Shown here: positions 6,764-15,546 of the stretch, piece after piece | Numbering within the stretch: the stretch's first letter is position 1 | Layout: each line of letters begins with the position of its first letter | Assembly (NCBI RefSeq): GCF_014323665.1 | Contig: NZ_JABVEB010000023.1 | Location: forward strand, 1-59,332 | Origin: Actinomadura sp. HBU206391 | GTDB lineage: Bacteria > Actinomycetota > Actinomycetes > Streptosporangiales > Streptosporangiaceae | Length of the DNA stretch: 59,332 nt | Direction of reading: 5' to 3' | Position numbers and translations under genes: made by a program | The notes under the pieces: generated by a model | What the model saw: the letters and a program-made list of their open reading frames with translations, nothing else | Databases searched by the model: none | What the model was told of the DNA's origin: nothing

Positions 6764-9466
6764 GTGCCAGCCAAGAACGGCACAACCAAGCGTGGCCAGG
6801 ATGGATCTGGCGCCGGCGGCACCCGACTGGTGATCGTCGAGTCCCCCGCGAAGGCAAAGACGATCGCGGGTTATCTCGGCGGCAACTACGTGGTGGAGTC
6901 CAGCATCGGTCACATCCGGGACCTGCCGTCGAAGGCCGCCGACATCCCGCCGAAGTACAAGGGCGAGGCGTGGGCCAAGCTGGGCGTTGACGTCGATCAT
7001 GATTTCGAGCCGCTCTATGTGATCAACACTGACAAGAAGCAGCAGGTCACGAAGCTCAAGAAGCTGCTCCAGGACGCTGACGAGCTCTTCCTCGCGACGG
7101 ACGAGGACCGCGAGGGCGAGGCGATCGCCTGGCACCTGCGCGAGGTGCTGCGGCCCAAGGTCCCGGTCCGGCGGATGGTCTTCCACGAGATCACCCGCGA
7201 TGCCATCAGGGCCGCCGTGGAGAGCCCGCGGGATCTCAACCTGCGTCTCGTCGACGCTCAGGAGACCCGTCGCATCCTCGACCGCCTGTACGGCTACGAG
7301 GTGAGCCCGGTCCTGTGGAAGAAGGTCATGCCGAAACTGTCGGCGGGCCGGGTGCAGTCCGTCGCCACCAGGCTGGTCGTCGAGCGGGAACGGGAGCGCA
7401 TCGCCTTCGTCTCGGCGAGCTACTGGGACATCCTCGCGGACTTCCTCGCGCCCCTCCGGGACGGCGAGGGCGACGCGCCGCGTGACTTCCAGGCCCGTCT
7501 CGTCTCGGTCGACGGCAAGCGCATCGCCCAGGGGCGTGACTTCACCGCCCAGGGCGTCCTGCGCGGCGACCTGCGGCACCTCGACGAGGAGTCGGCGCGT
7601 GGCCTGGCCGATCGGCTGACCGGCCGGCCCTTCGCGGTCAGTTCGATCGAGCGCAAGCCCTACACCCGCAAGCCGTACCCGCCGTTCCGTACGACCACGC
7701 TGCAGCAGGAGGCCAGCCGCAAGCTGGGCTTCTCGGCCAAGCACACGATGTCGGTCGCGCAGAAGCTGTACGAGAACGGCTTCATCACCTACATGCGGAC
7801 CGACAGTGTCACGCTGTCCGAGACCGCGATCGCGGCGGCACGGTCCCAGGCGGCGGCGCTGTACGGCGCGGAGTACGTGCCGGCCAAGCCGCGGGTCTAC
7901 CAGACCAAGGTCAAGAACGCGCAGGAGGCGCACGAGGCGATCAGGCCTGCCGGTGAGACCTTCCGCACACCTGGTGAGACCGGCCTGTCCAGTGACCAGT
8001 TCCGGCTGTACGAGCTGATCTGGAAGCGGACGATCGCCAGCCAGATGAAGGACGCCACCGGTCAGTCGGTGTCCGTGCGCATCACGGGCACGTCGACCGG
8101 CGGCGAGCAGGCGGAGTTCGCCGCCACCGGCAAGATCATCACTTTCTATGGCTTCCTCAAGGCGTACGTCGAGGGCCTCGACGACCCGGACGCCGACCGC
8201 GACGACCGCGAGCGGCGGCTGCCGAAGCTCGAGGAGGACGACTCGGTCACCGCCACCAGCGTTGACGCCGAGGGGCACAGCACCCGCCCGCCGGCCAGGT
8301 ACACCGAGGCGAGCCTGGTCAAGGAACTGGAAGATCGCGAGATCGGGCGGCCGTCGACGTACGCCTCGATCATGGGCACGATCCTCGACCGCGGCTATGT
8401 CTTCAAGAAGGGCACCGCACTGGTGCCGGCGTTCCTGGCGTTCGCCGTGGTGCAGCTGCTGGAGCGGCACTTCGCCAACCTGGTCGACTACGACTTCACG
8501 GCCCGCATGGAGGACTGTCTCGACTCGATCGCACGGGGCGAGGCCGAGCGGGTCCTTTGGCTGCGCCGCTTCTACTTCGGCGGGAACGGTGACGAGGGTC
8601 TCAAGGAGCTCGTCAGTGATCTCGACGAGATCGACGCCAAGGCGGTGAGCTCGTTCCCGATCAAGGGCACCGACATCATGGTGCGGGTCGGGCGCTACGG
8701 TCCTTATCTCGACCGGGACGGCGAGCGGGTGAACATTCCCGAGGACCTCGCCCCCGACGAGCTCACCGCGGAGAAGGCCGAAGAGCTCTTCAACCAGATG
8801 AGCACCGACCGCGAGCTCGGCAAGGACCCCGAGACGGGCCACACGATCGTGGCGAAGGCCGGCCGGTTCGGCCCCTACGTCACCGAGATCCTGCCCGAGG
8901 AGCCCGCGGACACCGACAAGAAGCGCACGAAGAAGGCCGCGCCCAAGCCGCGCACGGCGTCGCTGCTCAAGAGCATGTCGCTCGAGATGGTGACCATCGA
9001 GGACGCGCTCAAGCTGCTCTCGCTGCCGCGGGTGCTCGGTGAGATCGACGGCGAGGTGGTCACCGCGCAGAACGGCCGGTACGGCCCGTACGTCAAGAAG
9101 GGCACGGACAGCCGCTCCCTGCAGAGCGAAGAGGAACTCTTCACGATCACGCTCGAGCAGGCCAAGGAGCTGTTCGCGCAGCCCAAGCAGCGCGGAAGAG
9201 GCCGTGCGGCGGCCGCGCCGCCGCTGCGTGAACTGGGCGCGGATCCGGTCAGTGGCAAGCCGGTCGTCGTGAAGGAGGGACGTTTCGGGCCGTATGTCAC
9301 GGACGGTGAGACCAATGCCAGTCTCCGTAGGGAAGACCAGGTAGAGTCGATCACCATCGAGCGGGCGGCCGCGCTGCTCGCCGAGCGCCGGGAGAAGGTC
9401 GCCTCAGGTGGCGGCGGCAAGCCCAAGACGCCGGCGAGACGTCGTACGGCAAAGTCACGCTCCTAG
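6764..9466 (+). CDS. topA: DNA topoisomerase I
   Basis: A 900-residue type IA topoisomerase that relaxes negative supercoils. The N-terminal TOPRIM domain begins with LVIVESPAKAKTIAGYLGG and carries DEDREGEAIAWHL (acidic triad). GRVQSVATRLVVERE follows. The active-site tyrosine is Y343 in FITYMRTDS, and EAHEAIRPAG is also present. The C-terminus has several topo C-terminal repeats, recognisable as G-R-F/Y-G-P-Y-V (for example GRFGPYVTE, GRYGPYVKK, GRFGPYVTD), and a Lys/Arg-rich tail. This organisation is typical of actinobacterial TopA, which lacks the zinc fingers of E. coli. The frame opens far upstream, but GTG 6764 is taken because it starts the short basic lead before the TOPRIM domain. 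Confidence 0.97.
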   Translation: MPAKNGTTKRGQDGSGAGGTRLVIVESPAKAKTIAGYLGGNYVVESSIGHIRDLPSKAADIPPKYKGEAWAKLGVDVDHDFEPLYVINTDKKQQVTKLKKLLQDADELFLATDEDREGEAIAWHLREVLRPKVPVRRMVFHEITRDAIRAAVESPRDLNLRLVDAQETRRILDRLYGYEVSPVLWKKVMPKLSAGRVQSVATRLVVERERERIAFVSASYWDILADFLAPLRDGEGDAPRDFQARLVSVDGKRIAQGRDFTAQGVLRGDLRHLDEESARGLADRLTGRPFAVSSIERKPYTRKPYPPFRTTTLQQEASRKLGFSAKHTMSVAQKLYENGFITYMRTDSVTLSETAIAAARSQAAALYGAEYVPAKPRVYQTKVKNAQEAHEAIRPAGETFRTPGETGLSSDQFRLYELIWKRTIASQMKDATGQSVSVRITGTSTGGEQAEFAATGKIITFYGFLKAYVEGLDDPDADRDDRERRLPKLEEDDSVTATSVDAEGHSTRPPARYTEASLVKELEDREIGRPSTYASIMGTILDRGYVFKKGTALVPAFLAFAVVQLLERHFANLVDYDFTARMEDCLDSIARGEAERVLWLRRFYFGGNGDEGLKELVSDLDEIDAKAVSSFPIKGTDIMVRVGRYGPYLDRDGERVNIPEDLAPDELTAEKAEELFNQMSTDRELGKDPETGHTIVAKAGRFGPYVTEILPEEPADTDKKRTKKAAPKPRTASLLKSMSLEMVTIEDALKLLSLPRVLGEIDGEVVTAQNGRYGPYVKKGTDSRSLQSEEELFTITLEQAKELFAQPKQRGRGRAAAAPPLRELGADPVSGKPVVVKEGRFGPYVTDGETNASLRREDQVESITIERAAALLAERREKVASGGGGKPKTPARRRTAKSRS

Positions 9467-9493
9467 GACAGCGACGCCGATACGCTGACAAGC

Positions 9494-11539
9494 ATGAGCA
9501 GAACGGGCGTGGCCGAACCTCGTGGGGTCCTGTCCATCAGATCGTTCCGGCGGCTGTGGATCGCTCTGTCGCTGTCCAGCCTCGGTGACTGGCTGAGCAT
9601 TCTCGCGCTGACCGCGCTGGCGAGCTCGATCACCACGGGCTCGGGCTACCAGGCGCAGTCGTACGCCGTCGGCGGTGTGCTCATCGTCAAGATGCTGCCG
9701 GCCGTGATCTTGGGGCCGCTGGCCGGCGCCGTGGCGGACCGGTTCGACCGGCGCATGACCATGGTGATCGCGGACGTGCTGCGGTTCGCCCTGTTCTTGT
9801 CGATCCCCTTGGTGGGCCGGCTGGACTGGCTGTTCATCGCGACGTTCCTGATCGAGTGCGTGACGCTGTTCTGGATCCCGGCCAAGGAGGCCACGGTCCC
9901 GAACCTGGTGCCCAGGGACCAGCTCGAGAGGGCCAACCAGTTCAGCCTGCTGACGACGTACGGCTCCGCGCCGGTCGCGGCGGCCCTGTTCTCCGTGCTG
10001 GCCCTGGTGTCCAGAGCGTTCTTCGACCAGAGCCAGCAGGCCGACCTCGCGCTCTACATCAACGCGGTCACTTTCCTGATCTCCGCTATCACGATCTTCA
10101 CCTTGAGGGACATCCCGTCCCGTGGCGCCGAGCACGTGTCGGTGCCCTCGGTGCTGAAGCAGATCGGCGAGGGGTGGAAGTTCGCGGGCTCGACCCCGTT
10201 GGTCCGCGGGCTCATCGTCGGCATCGTCGGCGCCTTCGCGGCCGGTGGCGCGGTCATCGGCATCGCCAAGGTCTACGTCGAGGCGCTCAAGGGCGGCGAC
10301 GCGGCCTACGGCGCGGTGTTCGGCGCGGTGTTCCTCGGGATGGCGTTCGGCATGTTCCTCGGGCCGCGCATGCTGCGCGACCTCAGCCGCCGCCGGCTCT
10401 TCGGCCTGGCGATCATCGGCGCCGGCCTCACGCTGATCCTGATCGCCCTGATCCCGAACCTCGTCGTCGTGGTGTTCCTCACCACTCTGCTCGGCGCCTG
10501 CGCGGGAGTCGGGTGGGTCACCGGATACACGTTGATCGGCCTGGAGGTCGAGGACGACCTGCGCGGGCGTACGTTCGCGTTCCTCCAGTCGCTGGTCCGC
10601 GTCGTTCTGCTGCTGGTCCTCGCGGTCGTCCCGCTGCTGGCCGGTGTGATCGGCGCCCACCGGCTCGAGCTGGCCGAGGTCACGTACCGGTTCGACGGCA
10701 CCAACGCGGTGCTGTTGATCGCCGCCGTCGTGGCGATGATCTTCGGTGTGTTCGCGTACCGCCAGATGGACGACCGCCGGGGCATTCCGCTCGTCCGCGA
10801 TGTGATCGGCGCGCTGCGCGGCGTTCCGTACATCCCCGAGTCCGAGGAGCACAGGCCCGCCACCGGCCGCGGGGTGCTGATCGCCTTCGAGGGGGGCGAG
10901 GGCGCGGGCAAGACCACCCAGGCCCGGCTCGCCGCGATCTGGCTGCGCGATCACGGCTATGACGTCGTCACGACCCAGGAGCCCGGCGCCACCAAGATCG
11001 GTATGCGGCTGCGGGCCATCCTGCTCGACAAGGAGAGCACGGGTCTGTCGTCGCGAGCCGAGACGCTGCTGTACGCGGCGGACCGCGCCGACCACGTCGC
11101 CACCGTGATCGAGCCCGCGCTGCGGCGCGGCGCGATCATCATCACCGACCGTTACGTCGACTCCACGCTGGCCTACCAGGGGTACGGCCGGAAGCTGCCC
11201 GCCGACGAGATCGCCAAGATCAACACGTGGGCCACCGGTGGTCTCGTGCCCGATCTGACCATCCTGCTGGACGTGCCGTCGGATGTCGGCCTCGGCCGGT
11301 TCGCCTCCCCGGCCGACCGCATCGAGTCCGAGCCCCAGGAGTTCCACGAGCGGGTCCGCAGAGGGTTCCGGGTGCTCGCCGAGGCCGAGCCGCAGCGCTA
11401 CCTGGTGGTCGACGCCCGCCAGCCACAGGCGGAGATCACCCGGCAGATCCAGGACCGCGTCCGCGAGATCCTCCCCGACCCGATCCCGCAGGGCACCGAG
11501 GACATCACCAGCACCTTCCCGGCCATCACCGACGCGTGA
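9494..11539 (+). CDS. tmk: MFS transporter fused to thymidylate kinase
   Basis: A 681-residue two-part protein. Residues 1 to about 430 form a 12-helix major facilitator domain (LGPLAGAVADRFDRRM between helices 2 and 3). Residues from about 458 form a complete dTMP kinase: P-loop FEGGEGAGKTTQ, DR-Y motif ITDRYVDSTLAYQGYG, and lid region RFASPADRIESEPQEFHERV. The kinase makes dTDP from dTMP and is essential for DNA synthesis. No separate tmk is visible nearby and the gene sits in the classic topA-tmk-holB order, so this should be the housekeeping enzyme. Such fusions are known in some actinobacteria (Streptomyces). TACGCT lies seven bases before the ATG with no Shine-Dalgarno, suggesting a leaderless start. 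The transporter substrate is unknown. Confidence 0.93.
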   Translation: MSRTGVAEPRGVLSIRSFRRLWIALSLSSLGDWLSILALTALASSITTGSGYQAQSYAVGGVLIVKMLPAVILGPLAGAVADRFDRRMTMVIADVLRFALFLSIPLVGRLDWLFIATFLIECVTLFWIPAKEATVPNLVPRDQLERANQFSLLTTYGSAPVAAALFSVLALVSRAFFDQSQQADLALYINAVTFLISAITIFTLRDIPSRGAEHVSVPSVLKQIGEGWKFAGSTPLVRGLIVGIVGAFAAGGAVIGIAKVYVEALKGGDAAYGAVFGAVFLGMAFGMFLGPRMLRDLSRRRLFGLAIIGAGLTLILIALIPNLVVVVFLTTLLGACAGVGWVTGYTLIGLEVEDDLRGRTFAFLQSLVRVVLLLVLAVVPLLAGVIGAHRLELAEVTYRFDGTNAVLLIAAVVAMIFGVFAYRQMDDRRGIPLVRDVIGALRGVPYIPESEEHRPATGRGVLIAFEGGEGAGKTTQARLAAIWLRDHGYDVVTTQEPGATKIGMRLRAILLDKESTGLSSRAETLLYAADRADHVATVIEPALRRGAIIITDRYVDSTLAYQGYGRKLPADEIAKINTWATGGLVPDLTILLDVPSDVGLGRFASPADRIESEPQEFHERVRRGFRVLAEAEPQRYLVVDARQPQAEITRQIQDRVREILPDPIPQGTEDITSTFPAITDA

Positions 11540-11558
11540 TCGCGGCGCAGCCGCAAAC

Positions 11559-11757
11559 CCCCGTGATCATGCAGTTGTGCGCGGCTCGGCCCAGAACGAG
11601 CGCGAACAACTGCATGATCACGACGGGGAATGCGTGATCCTCGATCCTCTCCCGTGATCATGCAGTTGTGCGCACGAGGACGCTCTCGCCGGCGATGGAC
11701 ACGCGAACAAGTGCATGATCACGGCGGGGGGCCGCGCACAAGTGCATGATCACGACG
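11559..11757. repeat. Cluster of five CGTGATCATGCA palindromic repeats
   Basis: A unit reading about CGTGATCATGCAGTTGTGCG occurs five times between tmk and holB: forward at 11560-11582 and 11651-11673, inverted at about 11599-11625, 11702-11724 and 11731-11757. The first forward/inverted pair can form a stem of over 20 bases, the second a similar stem; the fifth copy is unpaired. Small variations (GTTGT versus CTTGT, G versus T) show they are diverging copies. They look like REP/BIME-type intergenic elements. Confidence 0.85.
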
Positions 11758-11770
11758 TGAGGGGGGCGGC

Positions 11771-11790
11771 TAGCCTCTAGCCTTGGCGCA
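11771..11790 (+). promoter_or_regulatory. Leaderless promoter of holB with duplicated -10 box
   Basis: TAGCCT occurs twice in a row (11771-11776 and 11778-11783). The second ends six bases before the ATG at 11790, where transcription would be expected to start. No Shine-Dalgarno sequence is present. Confidence 0.5.
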
Positions 11791-12956
11791 TGACGGTGTA
11801 CGACGACGTGGTGGGGCAGGAGCGGGTCGTCGCAGCGCTGCGTTCGGCGGCCGACGCCGCCAGAGCGGTGCTCGCCGGTGTCGGCGGTGGTGGGATGACG
11901 CACGCCTGGCTGTTCACCGGGCCGCCCGGATCGGGCCGGTCGGTGGCCGCACGGGCCTTCGCCGCCGCGTTGCAGTGCACCGACCCGATGCCGGGCTGCG
12001 GGCAGTGCGCCGGCTGCCACCAGGTGCACCAGGGCACGCACGCCGACGTCGAGGTCGTCCGCCCCGCCGGGTTGTCCTACAGCGTGAAGGAGACCCGCGA
12101 GCTCGTGCTCCGCGCGGCCTCCTCGCCCAGCGGCGGCCGATGGCAGGTCGTGCTGTTCGAGGACGCCGACCGGGCCACCGAGGCGGCCGCCAACGCGCTG
12201 CTCAAGGCGATCGAGGAGCCGCCGCCGCGCACGGTCTGGCTGCTGTGCGCGCCGTCGCCCGACGACCTGGTGACGACCATCCGCTCCCGGTGCCGTCTGG
12301 TGACCTTGCGCACGCCGTCGGCCGGGGCCGTCGCCGACGTGCTCCGCCTGCGGGACGGCATCGACGAGCAGGTCGCGCAGGCCGCCGCTCGGGCGGCGCA
12401 GGGACACATCGGGCGCGCCAGGCGGCTGGCGACCGACGGGCAGGCTCGGCAGCGGCGCGGCGACGTTCTCGAGGTGCCCTCGCGGCTGACCGGGCTCGGG
12501 CCCGCGATCAATGCCGCGGCCGCCCTGGTAGCGGCGGCCGAGGCGGAGGCCAAGGCGACCACAGAGGAGCCGAACGAGTCCGAGACCGCGGCGATGCGGC
12601 AGGCCCTCGGCGAGAGCGCCAAGGGACGGATGCCCCGTGGCACGGCCGGCGCCCTCAAGGAGCTGGAGGACCGGCAGAAGTCCCGCGCGACCCGGGTGAA
12701 GCGCGACTCGCTGGACCGCGCGCTGCTGGATCTGGCGTCGTACTACCGGGACGTGCTCGTCGTACAGCTCGGGTCGGGCATCGACCTGGTCAACGACGAC
12801 CGCGGCAGGGAACTGCACGAGATGGCGGCCAAGGGGACCCCGGAGGCCACGCTGCGGCGGCTTGAGGCGATCATGCAGTGCCGTGAGCGGCTCGAAGCCA
12901 ACGTCAATCCGCTCCTGGCCGTCGAGGCCATGGCCCTGGCGCTCAGGCCCAGTTGA
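11790..12956 (+). CDS. holB: DNA polymerase III subunit delta' (clamp loader)
   Basis: A 388-residue clamp-loader ATPase-fold subunit. It opens with VYDDVVGQERVVAALRSA and has a Walker A-like GPPGSGRSVAARAFA in which the usual Lys is replaced by Arg, as fits the non-hydrolysing delta' subunit. A zinc module follows (C-GQCAGCHQVHQGTH), then VLFEDADRATEAAANALLKAIEEPP and the SRC motif IRSRCRLV. It loads the beta sliding clamp onto DNA with delta and tau/gamma. The order tmk-holB, with ricT downstream, is common in Gram-positive bacteria. Confidence 0.95.
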   Translation: MTVYDDVVGQERVVAALRSAADAARAVLAGVGGGGMTHAWLFTGPPGSGRSVAARAFAAALQCTDPMPGCGQCAGCHQVHQGTHADVEVVRPAGLSYSVKETRELVLRAASSPSGGRWQVVLFEDADRATEAAANALLKAIEEPPPRTVWLLCAPSPDDLVTTIRSRCRLVTLRTPSAGAVADVLRLRDGIDEQVAQAAARAAQGHIGRARRLATDGQARQRRGDVLEVPSRLTGLGPAINAAAALVAAAEAEAKATTEEPNESETAAMRQALGESAKGRMPRGTAGALKELEDRQKSRATRVKRDSLDRALLDLASYYRDVLVVQLGSGIDLVNDDRGRELHEMAAKGTPEATLRRLEAIMQCRERLEANVNPLLAVEAMALALRPS

Positions 12957-13041
12957 TCATTCCGCTGGGCGGAATAGTGCCGGAGTGACTCGCTACGGTG
13001 TGTATGTCGAATGGCGTGTCATTGTGACAAAACGCGCATAC

Positions 13042-13070
13042 TTGCACAACGGCAACCGTTTCGTTATATG
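13042..13070 (+). promoter_or_regulatory. Putative promoter of the subtilase gene
   Basis: TTGCAC (13042-13047) and TATATG (13065-13070) are separated by exactly 17 bases in an otherwise GC-rich region, about 90 bases before the start codon at 13161. The leader ends with a strong AGGAGG. Confidence 0.5.
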
Positions 13071-13160
13071 TCGGCCGGGCCCCGTCCAACCTACAAATCA
13101 GTAGCATCCCCTGGTTAGTTCCCGAATCCGGGCATTTTTTCCTCTTACCAGGAGGTGTGC

Positions 13161-14876
13161 ATGCGGCGCGCCATCATCACTGCGGTCGCCCTAGCGGCGG
13201 TCACCGCGGCGGTCGCGGTCCCCGCGCAAGCGGTACCTGCGAGCCCGCAGTCAACAGGCCAGGCTGCGCAGTACGTCGTCCTCTACAAGGAAGGCGCCTC
13301 CCTCGAGAAGGCGCGCGCCGCGGTCAAGGCCGCCGGCGGCACCATCGTGAAGGAGAACACCGCCGTCGGTGTGGCCACGGTCGAGTCGACGAACACGCAG
13401 TTCGTCGCCAACGCGGGCCGCCAGGGCTCGCTCGACGGCGCCGCCACCAACCGCACGATCGGCCAGGCGCCGAGGACCGGCAAGGGCGCGGAGAAGCGTG
13501 CCGCCGTCGAGAAGGCCGGCCGCGAGGTCGCCAGGGTCGCCGCGAAGGCCGCCAAGAAGAAGGGCGCCGAACCGCTCGCGGATCTGCAGTGGGACATGAA
13601 GCAGATCCACGCGACCGAGCAGGGCTCGTACAAGAAGCAGCCCGGCAAGAAGGAAGTGCTCGTCGGTGTGCTCGACACCGGCATCGAGGCGGCGCACCCG
13701 GACATCGCCCCGAACTTCAACAAGAAGCTCAGCCGCAACTTCACCACGGACATCCCGTTCGACGCCAACGGCGACGAGATCGACGGTCCGTGCGAGTACG
13801 TCACCTGTGTCGACCCGGCGACCGAGGACGACAACGACCACGGCACCCACGTGGCGTCGACCATCGCCTCGCCCCGCAACGGGCTCGGCATGGCCGGTGT
13901 CGCGCCGAAGGTCTCCCTGGTCAACCTGCGGGCCGGTCAGGACTCGGGTTACTTCTTCCTGCAGCCGTCGATCGACGCGCTGACCTACGCCGGCGACCAC
14001 GGCATCGACGTGGTCAACATGAGCTACTACATCGACCCGTGGCTGTTCAACTGCGTGGACAACCCGGCCGACTCCGCGGCCGACCGGGCCGAGCAGCGGA
14101 CCATCATCAACGCCACCCAGCGGGCGCTCACCTACGCCCGCAGCCACGGCGTGACGCTGATCGCGGCGGCGGGCAACGAGGCCGCCGACTACACCAAGAC
14201 CTTCATCGACTCCACCAGCCCGGACTTCGCGTCCGAGCCCGATGAGGCCCCCTACACCCGCACCGTGCCACCGAGCTGCATCTCGATGCCGTCCGAGGGC
14301 AAGGGCGTCATCCCGGTCTCCTCGACCGGCATCAGCACCCGCAAGTCGTACTACTCCAGCTTCGGCAACGGCTACGTCGCGGTCGCGGCGCCCGGTGGCG
14401 ACACCTACGACACCCCGGACGGCAAGGCCAACGTCAACCGGGGCATCTGGGCCGCCTACCCGGAGCGGCTGGCCCGGGAGCGGGGCGAGCTGAACCCCGA
14501 TGGCACGCCCAAGAGCGCCGCCATCATCCGTGACTGCGCGGGCGGCAAGTGCGCCTACTACCAGTCCATCCAGGGCACCTCGATGGCCTCGCCGCACGCC
14601 GTCGGCGTCGCAGCGCTGATCATCAGCAAGTACGGCAAGAAGGACAAGGTGCACGGCGGGCTGACCCTCGACCCGCGGGTCACCGAGGCCTACCTCCGGT
14701 CCACCGCGACCGAGCACGCCTGCCCGTCGGGCGGTTCGTACACCTACGTGCGCTACGTGCTCCAGCCTGACGGTACGTACCTCAAGGTGGTCGCCACGCA
14801 CAAGTGCGAGGGCGGCAAGAGCAACAACGGCTTCTACGGAAGCGGCATCGTCGACGCGCTGAGCGCCGTCAAGTAA
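13161..14876 (+). CDS. Secreted S8 (subtilisin) serine protease
   Basis: A 571-residue secreted subtilase. The ATG at 13161 lies six bases after AGGAGG (the frame also contains a GTG inside the RBS, not used). It has a signal peptide (about 1-28, ending PAQAVPA), an inhibitor I9-like propeptide (QYVVLYKEGASLEKARAAV) and a Lys/Arg-rich linker. The catalytic domain has Asp172 (VLDTGIEAAHPD), His227 (DHGTHVAS) and Ser474 (GTSMASPHAVG). Six cysteines in the catalytic region suggest disulfides. It degrades extracellular protein. It is monocistronic, with its own promoter and a perfect terminator. Confidence 0.95.
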   Translation: MRRAIITAVALAAVTAAVAVPAQAVPASPQSTGQAAQYVVLYKEGASLEKARAAVKAAGGTIVKENTAVGVATVESTNTQFVANAGRQGSLDGAATNRTIGQAPRTGKGAEKRAAVEKAGREVARVAAKAAKKKGAEPLADLQWDMKQIHATEQGSYKKQPGKKEVLVGVLDTGIEAAHPDIAPNFNKKLSRNFTTDIPFDANGDEIDGPCEYVTCVDPATEDDNDHGTHVASTIASPRNGLGMAGVAPKVSLVNLRAGQDSGYFFLQPSIDALTYAGDHGIDVVNMSYYIDPWLFNCVDNPADSAADRAEQRTIINATQRALTYARSHGVTLIAAAGNEAADYTKTFIDSTSPDFASEPDEAPYTRTVPPSCISMPSEGKGVIPVSSTGISTRKSYYSSFGNGYVAVAAPGGDTYDTPDGKANVNRGIWAAYPERLARERGELNPDGTPKSAAIIRDCAGGKCAYYQSIQGTSMASPHAVGVAALIISKYGKKDKVHGGLTLDPRVTEAYLRSTATEHACPSGGSYTYVRYVLQPDGTYLKVVATHKCEGGKSNNGFYGSGIVDALSAVK

Positions 14877-14900
14877 CACCGCGGTAAGCACCGCTTCACC

Positions 14901-14931
14901 GTGAGGCCCCCACCCCGTGTGGGGGCCTCAC
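14901..14931 (+). terminator. Perfect hairpin terminator after the subtilase
   Basis: GTGAGGCCCCCA (14901-14912) pairs perfectly with TGGGGGCCTCAC (14920-14931) around a seven-base loop, 25 bases after the stop codon. Confidence 0.85.
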
Positions 14932-15051
14932 TCGTCCGCGTACGTGGGTCCGCCCGCCGGCCCGGGCAACGGGGTCGGCATCGGCCCGGGCGCCGCCGGG
15001 CACGCCCACCCGTGGCGCGGGAACCCACGGCGCTCAGGCAGGATGGGTCAC

Positions 15052-15546
15052 ATGCCGGAGCCTTACCGCGTCACGTTCGTCTGCACGGGCAACATCTGCC
15101 GCTCGCCGATGGCCGAGCAGGTCCTTCGCCACCATGCGGAGGAGGAGGGACTGGATGTTGAGATCGACAGCTCGGGCACCGGCGGGTGGCACATCGGCGA
15201 CGGCGCCGACCACCGGGCCGTACGCACCCTGACCGACGGCGGATACCGATCGGCGCACTCCGCGCGGCAGTTCGAGCCGCTCTGGTTCGGCCGCTACGAC
15301 CTGATCGTGGCCCTCGACCAGAGCCATCTGGAGGCGCTGCGGTCCATGGCGCCCGACGCCGACGCGCTGGCCAGGGTACGGCTGCTGCGCGAGTTCGACC
15401 CCGACGCCGAGGCCGGCGGCGACCTGGACGTGCCCGACCCCTACTTCGGCGACGACGACGGCTTCGTCCATGTCCTGGGGCTGATCGAGGCCGCCGTCCC
15501 CGGGCTCCTCGAGACGATCCGCGAGGGGCTCAAGGAGCGGCGTTGA
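15052..15546 (+). CDS. Low-molecular-weight protein tyrosine phosphatase family
   Basis: A 164-residue phosphatase. The P-loop C-x5-R-S is VCTGNICRSPMAEQV (Cys11, Arg17) near the N-terminus, and the general acid lies in DVPDPYFG toward the C-terminus, as in all members. Two in-frame ATGs (15043 and 15052) are possible. The second is preferred because AGGATGG is then at a suitable distance. The stop overlaps the TTG start of the fructosamine kinase, so the two are co-translated. Members dephosphorylate protein phosphotyrosine or, when paired with fructosamine-kinase homologues, possibly sugar-phosphate adducts. Confidence 0.92.
   Translation: MPEPYRVTFVCTGNICRSPMAEQVLRHHAEEEGLDVEIDSSGTGGWHIGDGADHRAVRTLTDGGYRSAHSARQFEPLWFGRYDLIVALDQSHLEALRSMAPDADALARVRLLREFDPDAEAGGDLDVPDPYFGDDDGFVHVLGLIEAAVPGLLETIREGLKERR

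Noticed and set aside
6665..8842. 725-codon minus-strand open frame inside topA
   Set aside because: No family resemblance; topA motifs are complete in the opposite frame.
9455..11347. 630-codon minus-strand open frame opposite MFS-tmk
   Set aside because: Asp/Gln/Arg-rich low-complexity translation typical of antisense frames in GC-rich DNA.
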